From the NCBI RefSeq assembly GCF_026342355.1, contig NZ_JAPEMV010000012.1, positions 124,001 to 188,000 of the forward strand: 64,000 nt of DNA, written 5' to 3'. The stretch's first letter is position 1. The number at the start of each line of letters is the position of its first letter. The position numbers were made by a program, and so were the translations under genes. Positions 32,998 to 41,555 of this stretch are shown here, piece by piece. The DNA comes from Streptomyces sp. NBC_00249. Lineage in GTDB: Bacteria > Actinomycetota > Actinomycetes > Streptomycetales > Streptomycetaceae. The notes beneath the pieces are model-generated. The model was not told the origin of the DNA, made no database searches, and worked only from the letters and a program-made list of their open reading frames with translations.

Positions 32998-33798
32998 TCA
33001 GGCGCTCGGCACTCCGTGGGCGTCCAGGGCGGCTTCGAGGTCGATGTCCGCGCCGGGAAGCCAGGCGGGCAGGGAGGGGATGCGGGCCATGGCCTCCATC
33101 AGGGAGGTGACCATGCGGCCCTCGACCGTGGGCCCGTGCGCGGACAGCAGCCGGGCGGCGGAGAGCGAGGCCACGCCCTGGACGGTCCGGTGGAATTTCA
33201 CGGGATCCACGAGGGCGGTCCACGGGGCTATGGCCCGGTTCAGGACGTCGAATCCTTCGAAGAATTCCCGAAAGTCGGCTTCACCGAAGTGCTGGACGGT
33301 TTCGCCCAGTACGGTACCGAAACTGTCCGAGCTGAAAAGCGTACCGTCGGTGTGGTCGAACACCGCCAGAGTTCCGGGGGAATCGAAGGTGGGCGGCCGG
33401 TGGAAGCTGAGAATCCGGTCACCGGTCGACAGCCGGCTCCCGGGGTTGACCGTCACCGCCCGGTCGGCGGGTATGTCGAATTCCTCGGAGAGGCGGGTGA
33501 GCGATATCCCGTTCGTGACGAGCTTCGCGTGCGGAGCGCGGTCGAGTATCCGGGTGAGGCTTCCGGTGTGGTCGCGGTCGTCGTGGGTGACGACGACCCA
33601 CCGCAGGTCCCCGGGGTCGACCAGGGACCACAGGGCCTCTTCGAAGGCCTCCCGGTCGACGGGCATCCCCGTGTCCACCAGCACCGGCTGTTCGCCCCGC
33701 AGCAGATAGGCGTTGACCGGCTGCCGGCCGAGGTCGGGTATGGGCAGTTCGGAGGGCAGGACGTGCAGTTCCGGTCCCGCCGTGTAGGTCTTCAGCAC
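32998..33798 (-). CDS. Metallo-beta-lactamase-fold protein (flavodiiron-type metal site)
   Basis: 266 aa from the GTG at 33798 behind AGGAAAGG. The metal motif reads THDDRDHTGS, close to the HxExDH of flavodiiron oxygen/NO reductases, followed by SDSFGTVLGE and SAHGPTVEG. No flavodoxin domain is attached. Such oxygen-binding diiron proteins reduce O2 or NO, or act as hydrolases. Next to a nitroimidazole pathway a protective role is conceivable but unproven. In line with the DsbA-like gene downstream and the DMT transporter upstream. Confidence 0.8.
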   Translation of the reverse strand: MLKTYTAGPELHVLPSELPIPDLGRQPVNAYLLRGEQPVLVDTGMPVDREAFEEALWSLVDPGDLRWVVVTHDDRDHTGSLTRILDRAPHAKLVTNGISLTRLSEEFDIPADRAVTVNPGSRLSTGDRILSFHRPPTFDSPGTLAVFDHTDGTLFSSDSFGTVLGETVQHFGEADFREFFEGFDVLNRAIAPWTALVDPVKFHRTVQGVASLSAARLLSAHGPTVEGRMVTSLMEAMARIPSLPAWLPGADIDLEAALDAHGVPSA

Positions 33799-33858
33799 CG
33801 TCAGCAGCCTTTCCTGTAGAGGTCGAGGGCGAGGTCGGGGGCTCGGCCGAGGGCGCGG

Positions 33859-34797
33859 TCAGACGAGCTGGATGGCCAGCGATCCGGCGAGCAGCAGGCC
33901 CAGTCCCGACAGCCGGGGCGCCGTCAGCAGCCGGGTCGGCAGCCGGAACATGCCCCGGTGGTCGATCAGGGCGGAGGTGAGCTGCTGGCCGGTCACGGTC
34001 AGTCCGACGGTCACCGCGGCGCCGATCTCCGGGATGAGCAGGAAGGTGCCGGTGACGTAGCCCGCCGCGCAGGCTCCGCCGAGCCAGCCCCACCAGGGCA
34101 TGGCCTTCAGCGGGGTCAGCTGCGGCTTGGGGGTCCGGCCCGTCAGGCGCAGCACCAGCAGGACGACGGCGATGGTGAGGGTGGCGACCGTGAAGCTGAA
34201 CGCGGCCACCGTGATCGGGGCGCCCAGGCCGTGGCGGAGCTTGGCGTTGACCGCGCCCTGGACGGGCAGGACGCCGCCCGCGACGATCCCCAGCGCGACC
34301 CAGCCGGCCCGGCCGGCGCCGGACATCGCCGGGGCTCCGGGCGGGGCGGAGGCCTTCTGGCCCTTGATGATCACGATGATGCCGGCGAGGACGGCGACGG
34401 CGCCCAGCGCGATGCCGGGGCTGAGGCCCTTCTTCTCCAGGCCGAAGAAGCCGCCGAGGTCGAGGACCAGGGAGGAGAACATCTGCCCGGTCACGAACAG
34501 CCCGACGGAGGCCAGGGCGCCCAGCCGCGGGAAGAGCAGGATGCCGCTGGTGATGTAGAGGGGGCTGGCCAGGCCGCCCAGCAGGTGCCACCACTCGACG
34601 TCGGGGAGTTTGCCCAATGCGCCGAGCGAGCCGGTCACCGCCGCAATGACCAGCAGCAGGCCGGTGGCCACGCTCAGCTGGACGGTGGAGGCGCCGTAGG
34701 GGGTGCCCACGGCCTTGTTGAGCTGAAGGTTCACCGACGCCTGGACGGCCAGGAGGCACCCGACCAGGAGTGCTGCCGCCAGCAGCGCAGCGTTCAT
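33859..34797 (-). CDS. DMT-family transporter (YdcZ/DUF606 type), candidate exporter
   Basis: 312 aa from the ATG at 34797. Ten hydrophobic segments form two similar halves, each starting with a VQxxVNxxL motif (AVQASVNLQLN and PVQGAVNAKLR), as in DUF606 proteins. It is divergent from a TetR gene with an 8-bp inverted repeat operator between them, the usual arrangement for a substrate-induced exporter. A role in exporting azomycin or an intermediate is inference. Confidence 0.83.
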   Translation of the reverse strand: MNAALLAAALLVGCLLAVQASVNLQLNKAVGTPYGASTVQLSVATGLLLVIAAVTGSLGALGKLPDVEWWHLLGGLASPLYITSGILLFPRLGALASVGLFVTGQMFSSLVLDLGGFFGLEKKGLSPGIALGAVAVLAGIIVIIKGQKASAPPGAPAMSGAGRAGWVALGIVAGGVLPVQGAVNAKLRHGLGAPITVAAFSFTVATLTIAVVLLVLRLTGRTPKPQLTPLKAMPWWGWLGGACAAGYVTGTFLLIPEIGAAVTVGLTVTGQQLTSALIDHRGMFRLPTRLLTAPRLSGLGLLLAGSLAIQLV

Positions 34798-34856
34798 CGC
34801 GTTCTCCCACCCTTCAAACGGACAGTCATCCCACTTAAGATAACCCCAAGCGTCCT

Positions 34857-34877
34857 AAGTGGACAAGCCGTCCACTT
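34857..34877. promoter_or_regulatory. TetR operator between DMT transporter and TetR gene
   Basis: AAGTGGAC-AAGCC-GTCCACTT, a perfect 8-bp inverted repeat with a 5-nt centre, 26 bp before the TetR start and 59 bp before the transporter start. A related half-site (CACTTAAG) lies at 34832-34839. Confidence 0.75.
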
Positions 34878-34903
34878 GATGTCGGGAAAGTAGGGTGACC
34901 CTC

Positions 34904-35539
34904 ATGAACCACGGCGCCGAAAACCCCGCACCGCCCGTCGTCCTGCGAGGTGATCTGCAGGCCGCTCCCCGGCCCCGGCAGCGCGCCGACGCGGTGCGCA
35001 ACCGCGCCCAGATCCTCTCCGCCGCCGAACAGCTCTTCGCCGCGCAGGACCCGCGCGCCGTCACCATGGACCAGATCGCCAAGGCGGCGGGCGTCGGCCG
35101 CGCGACCCTCTACCGCTGCTTCCCCGACCCGCCCGCCGTGGCCACCGCCCTGCTGGACGAGCACGAGAAGCGCCTGCAGGGCCAGATGATCTACGGCCCC
35201 CCGCCCCTGGGGCCCGGTGCGCCGCCCGCCGAACGGCTGGCCGCCTTCTACATGGCCTCACTGGGACTGCTGGAGCAGCACCTGCCGCTCGCCCTGGGCG
35301 CGGAGACCGGGCGCGCCCGCTACGTCACCGGTGCGTACGGCTTCTGGCGCCTGCACGTACGCACCCTCCTCGCGGCCGGCGGCGCCCACGACCCGGACGC
35401 GCTCGCCGACATCGCCCTGGGCCCCCTGGCCCCCGAGCTGTACCACCACCAGCGCCAGACCCTGGGCATCCCGCAGGAACGCATCGCGGCGGCCCTGTCC
35501 CTGCTGGCCCGCAACCTCCTGGACCCGGCCCGGAACTGA
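34904..35539 (+). CDS. TetR-family regulator of the DMT exporter
   Basis: 211 aa from the ATG at 34904; GTG 34895 is an alternative. The helix-turn-helix is ILSAAEQLFAAQDPRAVTMDQIAKAAGVGRATLYRCFPD, followed by an all-helical ligand domain. It is divergent from the DMT transporter across a clear palindromic operator, so it likely represses the exporter until a ligand binds. The ligand may be the product of the adjacent roh operon (inference). Confidence 0.87.
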   Translation: MNHGAENPAPPVVLRGDLQAAPRPRQRADAVRNRAQILSAAEQLFAAQDPRAVTMDQIAKAAGVGRATLYRCFPDPPAVATALLDEHEKRLQGQMIYGPPPLGPGAPPAERLAAFYMASLGLLEQHLPLALGAETGRARYVTGAYGFWRLHVRTLLAAGGAHDPDALADIALGPLAPELYHHQRQTLGIPQERIAAALSLLARNLLDPARN

Positions 35540-35563
35540 TCGGACGTGGCCGGAAGGAACGGC

Positions 35564-36202
35564 CTAGACCCCCATGGCGTGCAGCGGTACGCCCAGGAGG
35601 GGGAGGAGGAGGTCCCAGATGCGTTCCAGGCGCAGTTGGGCCGCGCCGTCCAGGGAGCCGGCTTCGCCGAGCCAGGGTTCGTCGGCGGGCAGGCGGGGGC
35701 GGCGCATGGCCAGTTCGACCCCGCTGACCACGTAGCTGACCAGCGCGGCCAGTGCGGTGGGGTCCGCGCCCGGGCGCAGGAAGCCCTCGTCGCCCACCGC
35801 CCGTGACAGCCGTGCGACCTCGCGGCGCCAGGGACACTCCTGCTCGGCGGCCGCTTGCGGTTTCAGTTCCCGCGACAGGCGTTCGCCGGCGCGCACCACC
35901 TCGTCGCTCTCGAAGAGGCTGATCAGGGTGTGGGTGACGGCCATCAGCTTGCACACGGCGCCCGACTGCTCGTTCGCCGCCGTCTCGACGGCCGTGCGGG
36001 TCACCCTGCGGGACATCTGCCGGACGGCTTCGGCCAGGTCGGCCTTCGTCCCGAAGTGGAACACCACGGCGCCCGTCGTCACCTCGGCGCGCGCGCCGAT
36101 CCGGCTCAGCGACGTCCGCTCGTAGCCGTCCTCGTCGAACTCACCGGCCGCCGCCCTCAGGATGATCTGTCTCGTCCGTGCGGCTCGCTGCTGAATCGCC
36201 AC
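35564..36202 (-). CDS. GBL-receptor-like TetR regulator (ScbR2/pseudo-receptor type)
   Basis: 212 aa. The start is the GTG at 36202 (VAIQQRAARTRQIILRAAAGEF) with GGGGAG upstream. A longer reading to 36304 would run through the promoter. The HTH ERTSLSRIGARAEVTTGAVVFHFGTKADLAEAV is of the ScbR class. It is more like pseudo-receptors that answer antibiotics than true receptors. The cpk cluster of S. coelicolor includes the pseudo-receptor ScbR2; this may be its counterpart although it lies about 6 kb from scoT. Divergent from the XRE gene. Confidence 0.8.
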   Translation of the reverse strand: MAIQQRAARTRQIILRAAAGEFDEDGYERTSLSRIGARAEVTTGAVVFHFGTKADLAEAVRQMSRRVTRTAVETAANEQSGAVCKLMAVTHTLISLFESDEVVRAGERLSRELKPQAAAEQECPWRREVARLSRAVGDEGFLRPGADPTALAALVSYVVSGVELAMRRPRLPADEPWLGEAGSLDGAAQLRLERIWDLLLPLLGVPLHAMGV

Positions 36203-36346
36203 TGATACTCCCCGTGAGTCCCCCGGCCGCCACAGGCTCCGGGAGGTCAACTGGCCATGAAGTACACTGAGTTGAACGTTCCAGTACACCAGAGCATAGA
36301 CCACGCCAGTGAACTCCTCCGTCTAACGGATTGGACGAGACACGCA

Positions 36347-36922
36347 GTGGACATCGAACAGCTCGCACAATCGCTCGCGCGCAACCTCCGGCACTGGCGC
36401 ACGCTGCGCGGACTGACCCTCGACGGGCTGGCCGCCCGGGCCGGGCTCAGCCGGGGCATGGTGATCCAGGTCGAGCAGGCGCGCACCAATCCCAGCCTGG
36501 AGACCATGGTCAGACTCGCGGACGCGCTCAGCATCGACATGACGGCCCTGCTCGACTGCGACCACGCGCCGCGCGTGCGGGTCACCTCCCGGGAGCGGGC
36601 CGTGCGCGTGTGGTCGACGGACGCCGGGAGCTCCAGCACGCTCCTGACGGGGCGCTGCGACCAGGGCGCCTTCGAGCTGTGGCTCTGGCGCATCGAGCCC
36701 GGTGACGTGAGCACCTCCACCCCCCACCCCCCTGGAACCACCGAGCTCCTCCACGTCACAGCGGGTGAACTGACGCTCGTCGTCGACGGGGAGAGCCATC
36801 CCGTGCCGGCCGGGTGCTCGGCGGCGGTGACCGCCGACGTCCCGCACGGGTACCGCAACGACGGCGGCGTCACCGTCGAGATGACGATGGCCGCCTACGT
36901 CCCCCACGCCGCGGCTCCCTGA
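36347..36922 (+). CDS. XRE-family regulator with cupin domain
   Basis: 191 aa from the GTG at 36347 (VDIEQLAQSLARNLRHWRTLRG); an in-frame ATG at 36257 would add 30 residues. N-terminal XRE HTH (LTLDGLAARAGLSRGMVIQVEQARTNPSLETMVRLADAL), C-terminal cupin (HPPGTTELLHVTAGELTLVVDGESHPVPAGCSAAVTADVPHGYRN). XRE-cupin proteins usually sense a small metabolite and control amino-acid or polyamine genes. The 144 bp to the divergent GBL-receptor-like gene contain an A/T-rich stretch with GAACGTTC. Confidence 0.85.
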   Translation: MDIEQLAQSLARNLRHWRTLRGLTLDGLAARAGLSRGMVIQVEQARTNPSLETMVRLADALSIDMTALLDCDHAPRVRVTSRERAVRVWSTDAGSSSTLLTGRCDQGAFELWLWRIEPGDVSTSTPHPPGTTELLHVTAGELTLVVDGESHPVPAGCSAAVTADVPHGYRNDGGVTVEMTMAAYVPHAAAP

Positions 36923-36959
36923 CCCGGGCCGCCCCGGCGGGGGGACACGCGCGCGTGCG

Positions 36960-38330
36960 TCAGACGAGGCCCTGGGCCAGCATGGCGTCGGCGACGCGTT
37001 CGAAGCCGGCGATGTTGGCGCCCGTCACGTAGTCGCCGGGGGCGCCGTAGCGTTCCGCCGTCTCGTACGCGGTGTCGTGGATGCGGCGCATGACCTGCGC
37101 GAGCTCCTCCTCGACGCGGGCGAAGGGCCACGAGGTGCGGGCGGCGTTCTGGCTCATCTCCAGGGCGCTGGTCGCCACTCCGCCCGCGTTGGCCGCCTTG
37201 GCCGGGCCGAAGGCGACGCCGGCTTCGCGCAGGACCCGTACGGCGCCCGGGGTGGTGGGCATGTTGGCGCCTTCGGAGACCGCCTTGACGCCGGCGCGCA
37301 CCAGGGTCAGCGCGTCCGCCTCGGTCAGCTCGTTCTGGGTGGCGGAGGGCAGGGCGACGTCGGTGGGGACGTCCCACACGCTGCCGCCGGTGACGTAGCG
37401 GGCGGAGCCGCCGCGCCGCTCGGCGTACTCGCTGACGCGGCCGCGCTCGACCTCCTTGATCTGCTTGAGCAGTGCGAGGTCGAGACCCTTCTCGTCGACG
37501 ACGTAGCCGCCGGAGTCGGACACGGTCAGTACGTGCGCGCCGAGCGCCTGCGCCTTCTCCACCGTGTACAGGGCGACGTTGCCGGATCCGGAGACGGTGA
37601 CCTGCTGTCCGGCCAGGTCCTCCCCGCGCTTCTTCAGCATCTCGGAGGTGAAGAGGACGTTGCCGTAGCCGGTGGCCTCGGTGCGGGCGTGCGAGCCGCC
37701 CCAGCCGGTGCCCTTGCCGGTGAGGACGCCGGCCTCCCAGCGGTTGGTGATGCGCCGGTACTGGCCGAAGAGGTAGCCGATCTCGCGCCCGCCGACGCCG
37801 ATGTCGCCGGCCGGGACGTCGGTGTGCTCGCCCAGGTGGCGGTACAGCTCGGTCATGAAGGACTGGCAGAAGCGCATGACCTCGGCGTCCGAGCGTCCGC
37901 GCGGGTCGAAGTCGCTGCCGCCCTTGCCGCCGCCGATGCCGAGCCCCGTCAGGGCGTTCTTGAAGATCTGCTCGAAGCCCAGGAACTTCACGATGCCGAG
38001 GTTCACCGACGGGTGGAAGCGCAGGCCGCCCTTGTACGGGCCGAGCGCGCTGTTGAACTCCACCCGGAAGCCGCGGTTGACCTGGACGGCGCCGCGGTCG
38101 TCCGTCCACGGCACCCGGAAGATGATCTGCCGCTCCGGCTCGGCGATCCGCTCCGCCACCTTGGCCTCGCGCAGCTCGGGGCGGGCCGCGAAGACCGGGG
38201 CGAGGGTTTCGATGACCTCGCGCACGGCCTGGTGGAACTCGGGCTCACCGGGGTTGCGGCGCTGGATGTCCTCCTCCAGCGTGGCGAGCCAGGAGGCCGT
38301 GGTGGGGTCAGTGCGGGGTGTCGACGGCAT
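36960..38330 (-). CDS. gdhA: NADP-type glutamate dehydrogenase
   Basis: 456 aa, the normal length of the hexameric NADP enzyme. Motifs: GPYKGGLRFHPSV (catalytic Lys), GGGKGGSDFDP, PAGDIGVGGREIGYL, GSGNVALY (Rossmann) and EGANMPTTP. It makes glutamate from 2-oxoglutarate and ammonium. Embedded between pathway genes it may serve as a dedicated amino donor supply for the CpkG aminotransferase or for arginine used by RohP (inference). Downstream of and in line with gnd (53-bp gap). Confidence 0.95.
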   Translation of the reverse strand: MPSTPRTDPTTASWLATLEEDIQRRNPGEPEFHQAVREVIETLAPVFAARPELREAKVAERIAEPERQIIFRVPWTDDRGAVQVNRGFRVEFNSALGPYKGGLRFHPSVNLGIVKFLGFEQIFKNALTGLGIGGGKGGSDFDPRGRSDAEVMRFCQSFMTELYRHLGEHTDVPAGDIGVGGREIGYLFGQYRRITNRWEAGVLTGKGTGWGGSHARTEATGYGNVLFTSEMLKKRGEDLAGQQVTVSGSGNVALYTVEKAQALGAHVLTVSDSGGYVVDEKGLDLALLKQIKEVERGRVSEYAERRGGSARYVTGGSVWDVPTDVALPSATQNELTEADALTLVRAGVKAVSEGANMPTTPGAVRVLREAGVAFGPAKAANAGGVATSALEMSQNAARTSWPFARVEEELAQVMRRIHDTAYETAERYGAPGDYVTGANIAGFERVADAMLAQGLV

Positions 38331-38383
38331 CGTCGGCTACCTCTTCCTCTTCTGCGGGTGCGGCTGCGGCGGTCGCTTCTGCG

Positions 38384-39826
38384 TCATGCGCCGGGTTGTT
38401 CAGCGCGGTCGGCGGCCCACCGGGTGTGGAAGGCCCCTTCGCGGTCGGTGCGCCGGTAGGTGTGGGCACCGAAGTAGTCCCGCTGGCCCTGGATGAGGGC
38501 GGCGGGCAGTCGCTCGGCCCTGAGCGAGTCGTAGTAGGCGAGGGCGGCGCCGAAGCCGGGTACGGGGACGCCGGCGCGGGCGGCTGCGGCGACCACGGTG
38601 CGCCAGGCGGACTGGGCCTCGCCCAGCTCCCGGCCGAACCGCTCGTCCGCCGGCAGGCCGGGCAGGTCCGGGTCGGCCCGGTAGGCCTCGGTGATCCGGT
38701 CGAGGAAGGCGGCCCGCACGATGGAGCCGGCCCGCCAGATCGCGGCGACGGCGCCGAGGTCGAGGTCCCAGCCGTACTCCTCGCCGGCCGCGCGCATCAT
38801 GTCCCAGCCCTGGGCGTAGGCGGCCACCTTGGAGGCGTACAGGGCCTGTTCGACCTGTACGGCGAAACGTGCCGCGTCCTCGGGGTGCAGCTCGGTGCGC
38901 CCGGGGCCCGGCAGGGAGCGGGCGGCCTCGCGCAGCGCGGTGTGGCCGGACACGGTGCGGGCGAAGACCGCCTCGGCGATGCCGGAGACGGGCACGCCCA
39001 GGTCGAGGGCGGTCTGTACGGTCCAGCGGCCGGTGCCCTTCTGGCCCGCGCGGTCCTCGACGACGTCGACGAAGGGGCGTCCGGTGGCGGCGTCGGTGTG
39101 GGCGAGGACCTCCGCGGTGATCTCCATCAGGTAGGAGTCGAGGCGGCCCTTGTTCCAGGTGCGGAAGGTCTCGGCGATCTCGGCGGGTTCGAAGCCGGCG
39201 ACGCCGCGCAGCAGGTCGTAGGCCTCGGCGATGAGCTGCATGTCGGCGTACTCGATGCCGTTGTGCACCATCTTGACGAAGTGTCCGGCGCCGTCGGGGC
39301 CGATGTGGGCGACGGTCGGGGTGCCGTCGGGGGCCTTGGCGGCGATGGTCTCCAGGACGGGGGCCAGCGCCGCGTACGCCTCCTTCGAGCCGCCGGGCAT
39401 CAGGCTCGGTCCGTGCAGGGCGCCCTCCTCGCCGCCGGAGACGCCGGCGCCGACGAAGTGGATGCCGAGGGCGCGCAGGGCGGCTTCGCGGCGGCGGGTG
39501 TCGGCGAAGTGGGCGTTGCCGCCGTCGACGAGGACGTCGCCGGGCTCCAGCAGCGGGGTGAGCTCGTCGATGACGGCGTCGGTGGGGGCCCCGGCCTGCA
39601 CCATGATCACGAGGCGGCGGGGGCGGGCGAGCGCGGCCACCAGTTCGCGGGCGCTGCGGGCGGGGACGAAGTCGCCCTCGGCGCCGAACTCCTCCAGCAG
39701 GGCGTCGGTGCGGGCCGGCGTGCGGTTGTGGACGGCGACGGTGAAACCGTTGCGGGCCAGGTTGCGGGCGAGGTTGCGGCCCATCACGGCGAGGCCGGTG
39801 ACGCCGATGTGCGCGGGGGCGGGCAT
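38384..39826 (-). CDS. gnd: 6-phosphogluconate dehydrogenase, decarboxylating
   Basis: 480 aa. GVTGLAVMGRNLARN (NADP site), GAGVSGGEEGALHGPSLMPGG, KMVHNGIEYADMQ (catalytic Lys and Asn) and AIWRAGSIVRAAFLD are hallmark sequences. It yields ribulose 5-phosphate and NADPH. With gdhA, which consumes NADPH, it forms a small NADPH/glutamate unit. Since Streptomyces also keeps housekeeping copies, this is probably a second copy used in secondary metabolism. Confidence 0.95.
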   Translation of the reverse strand: MPAPAHIGVTGLAVMGRNLARNLARNGFTVAVHNRTPARTDALLEEFGAEGDFVPARSARELVAALARPRRLVIMVQAGAPTDAVIDELTPLLEPGDVLVDGGNAHFADTRRREAALRALGIHFVGAGVSGGEEGALHGPSLMPGGSKEAYAALAPVLETIAAKAPDGTPTVAHIGPDGAGHFVKMVHNGIEYADMQLIAEAYDLLRGVAGFEPAEIAETFRTWNKGRLDSYLMEITAEVLAHTDAATGRPFVDVVEDRAGQKGTGRWTVQTALDLGVPVSGIAEAVFARTVSGHTALREAARSLPGPGRTELHPEDAARFAVQVEQALYASKVAAYAQGWDMMRAAGEEYGWDLDLGAVAAIWRAGSIVRAAFLDRITEAYRADPDLPGLPADERFGRELGEAQSAWRTVVAAAARAGVPVPGFGAALAYYDSLRAERLPAALIQGQRDYFGAHTYRRTDREGAFHTRWAADRAEQPGA

Positions 39827-40032
39827 TGCTCCGTCAACTCCTGGGCTCGGGGGCTCGGGGAGGGCCGCGCGGCGCCGGCCGGGGGGTGTGCGCGCCGCAG
39901 CCTGAGGGGCCGGGCGCGGTGGTCGCGCGGCGGGCGTACGGGTTTGCGCGCGGCTTTCGGAATGGTTCCCCGGGACGCCCACCGCCCGGTCACCGCCGGG
40001 CAACCGCCGGCGCCGCCCGGCGGGGCCCGGGC

Positions 40033-40716
40033 TCAGCCCGCCGGGGCGGACGGGGCCGCGACGGTGATGGCGGTGACGATGAGCCCGTCGCGCACCAGCC
40101 AGCTGCCGTTGAAGGAGTCCAGCCGCACTCCGCCGACGACCGGTCCCGGCACCAGCAGGCGCGCCCGGAAGGTGGACCAGGCGGGGTCGACGGTGATCTC
40201 GGCGTCCGCGAAGTCCAGCCAGCGCCCGGTGAGCGGGTACCAGACCTTGTAGACGCTCTCCTTGGCGCTGAACACCAGCCGTTCCCAGTGCACTTCGGGC
40301 CTGCGGGCGGCCAGTCCCGGCAGCCAGGCGCGCTCCGCCTCCACGGTGACGAGGTCGGCGACGCCGGCGCTGCGCAGCGGCCGGTTGGGTTCGGCGTCGA
40401 TGCCGATGGCCGCGATCCGGTCGGCGGGCGCCACCACGGCCGCCCGGTAGCCCTCGCAGTGGGTCATGGCGCCGACGAACCCGGCGGGCCAGCGCGGGGC
40501 GCCCTTGGGGTCGCGCAGGATCGGGGCCGGTTCGGCGCCGAGCTTGCCGAGGGCCTCGCGCGCGCAGCGGCGTACGGTGGCGAACTCCCCGCGGCGGGTC
40601 TCCTGGGCGCCTTCGACCAGGAGCAGTTCCTCGGGGAAGAGGTCGCCGAGGGCGCCGGGGTCGTCGCCGAAGGACTCGACGGCGACGGCCCCGGGGGCCA
40701 GCAGTTCCTCGATCAT
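40033..40716 (-). CDS. Sfp/EntD-type phosphopantetheinyl transferase
   Basis: 227 aa from the ATG at 40716. PPTase motifs: RRCAREALGKLG, PRWPAGFVGAMTHCEGY, AIGIDAEPN (Mg-binding Asp/Glu) and FSAKESVYKVWYPLTGRWLDF. It activates the carrier proteins of the PKS by attaching phosphopantetheine. Start overlaps the stop of the metallophosphoesterase gene (ATGA). Likely serves the cpk-like PKS, and possibly others. Confidence 0.93.
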   Translation of the reverse strand: MIEELLAPGAVAVESFGDDPGALGDLFPEELLLVEGAQETRRGEFATVRRCAREALGKLGAEPAPILRDPKGAPRWPAGFVGAMTHCEGYRAAVVAPADRIAAIGIDAEPNRPLRSAGVADLVTVEAERAWLPGLAARRPEVHWERLVFSAKESVYKVWYPLTGRWLDFADAEITVDPAWSTFRARLLVPGPVVGGVRLDSFNGSWLVRDGLIVTAITVAAPSAPAG

Positions 40717-41555
40717 GGGCGCTCCGCGAGAATCCGTACGGCGCCGGCCGGGGCGGCCGGGCGCTGCTTCCACTCCCGCGGGTACCCGAGGGAGACCTCG
40801 TGGTGCGGGACCCCGTCCTGGTGGATGAGGCGGGGGATGTGCAGGTGTCCGTAGACGACGGCCGCCGCGCGGAAGCGTACCGGCCAGTCCTCGGTGGCCT
40901 CGGTGCCGCACCACAGGGCGAACTCGGGGAACCGCAGGATCCGGGTGGGTTCGCGGACCAGCGGATAGTGGTTGACCAGGACGGTCTTGAGATCGTGGGG
41001 GATCTCGGCGAGCCGCGCCGCGGTGTGTTCGACGCGGGCCCGGGACCAGGCCTGGCGGCTGGGGTAGGGGTCGGGGTGCAGGTAGAACTCGTCGGTGCAC
41101 ACGACGCCGGCCCGGTCGGCGATGTCCATCGCCTCCTGGTGGCTGCGCGCTCCGGCGGGCCGGAAGGTGTAGTCGTAGAGGAGGAAGAGCGGGGCCACGG
41201 CGACGGGGCCGCCCTCTCCCTCCCACACCGGGTAGGGGTCCTCGGGGGTGGTGACGCCCAGGCGCCGGCAGATGTCGACGAAATGCCGGTAGCGGGCCTC
41301 ACCGCGCAGCTGGAGCGGGTCGTCGGGGGTGGTCCACAGCTCGTGGTTGCCCGGCGCCCAGACCACCTTGGCGAAGCGGTCGCGGAGCAGGGCGAGGGTC
41401 CACTCGAAGTCCTCGGCCGATTCGCTGACGTCGCCGGCGAGGAGCAGCCAGTCGTCGGGCGTCTCGGGCCGCAGGCCGTCGACGACCTTCTTGTTCTCGT
41501 CGTGGCGGACGTGCAGGTCGCTGATGGCCAGCAGCCTGCCGGGGCCTGTCGGCAT
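40713..41555 (-). CDS. Metallophosphoesterase
   Basis: 280 aa. The calcineurin-like dimetal site is complete: ISDLHVRHD, LLAGDVSES, VWAPGNHELW, VLVNHYPL and VVYGHLHIPR. Genes of this kind are frequent partners of PPTase genes in Streptomyces clusters, but their substrate is not established. It is sandwiched between scoT (1-nt TGATG-type overlap) and the PPTase gene (ATGA overlap), a translationally coupled trio. Confidence 0.9.
   Translation of the reverse strand: MPTGPGRLLAISDLHVRHDENKKVVDGLRPETPDDWLLLAGDVSESAEDFEWTLALLRDRFAKVVWAPGNHELWTTPDDPLQLRGEARYRHFVDICRRLGVTTPEDPYPVWEGEGGPVAVAPLFLLYDYTFRPAGARSHQEAMDIADRAGVVCTDEFYLHPDPYPSRQAWSRARVEHTAARLAEIPHDLKTVLVNHYPLVREPTRILRFPEFALWCGTEATEDWPVRFRAAAVVYGHLHIPRLIHQDGVPHHEVSLGYPREWKQRPAAPAGAVRILAERP

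Noticed and set aside
36203..36346. N-terminal extension of the XRE-cupin protein from ATG 36257
   Set aside because: The added 30 residues are not typical of XRE proteins, so GTG 36347 is preferred. It remains possible.
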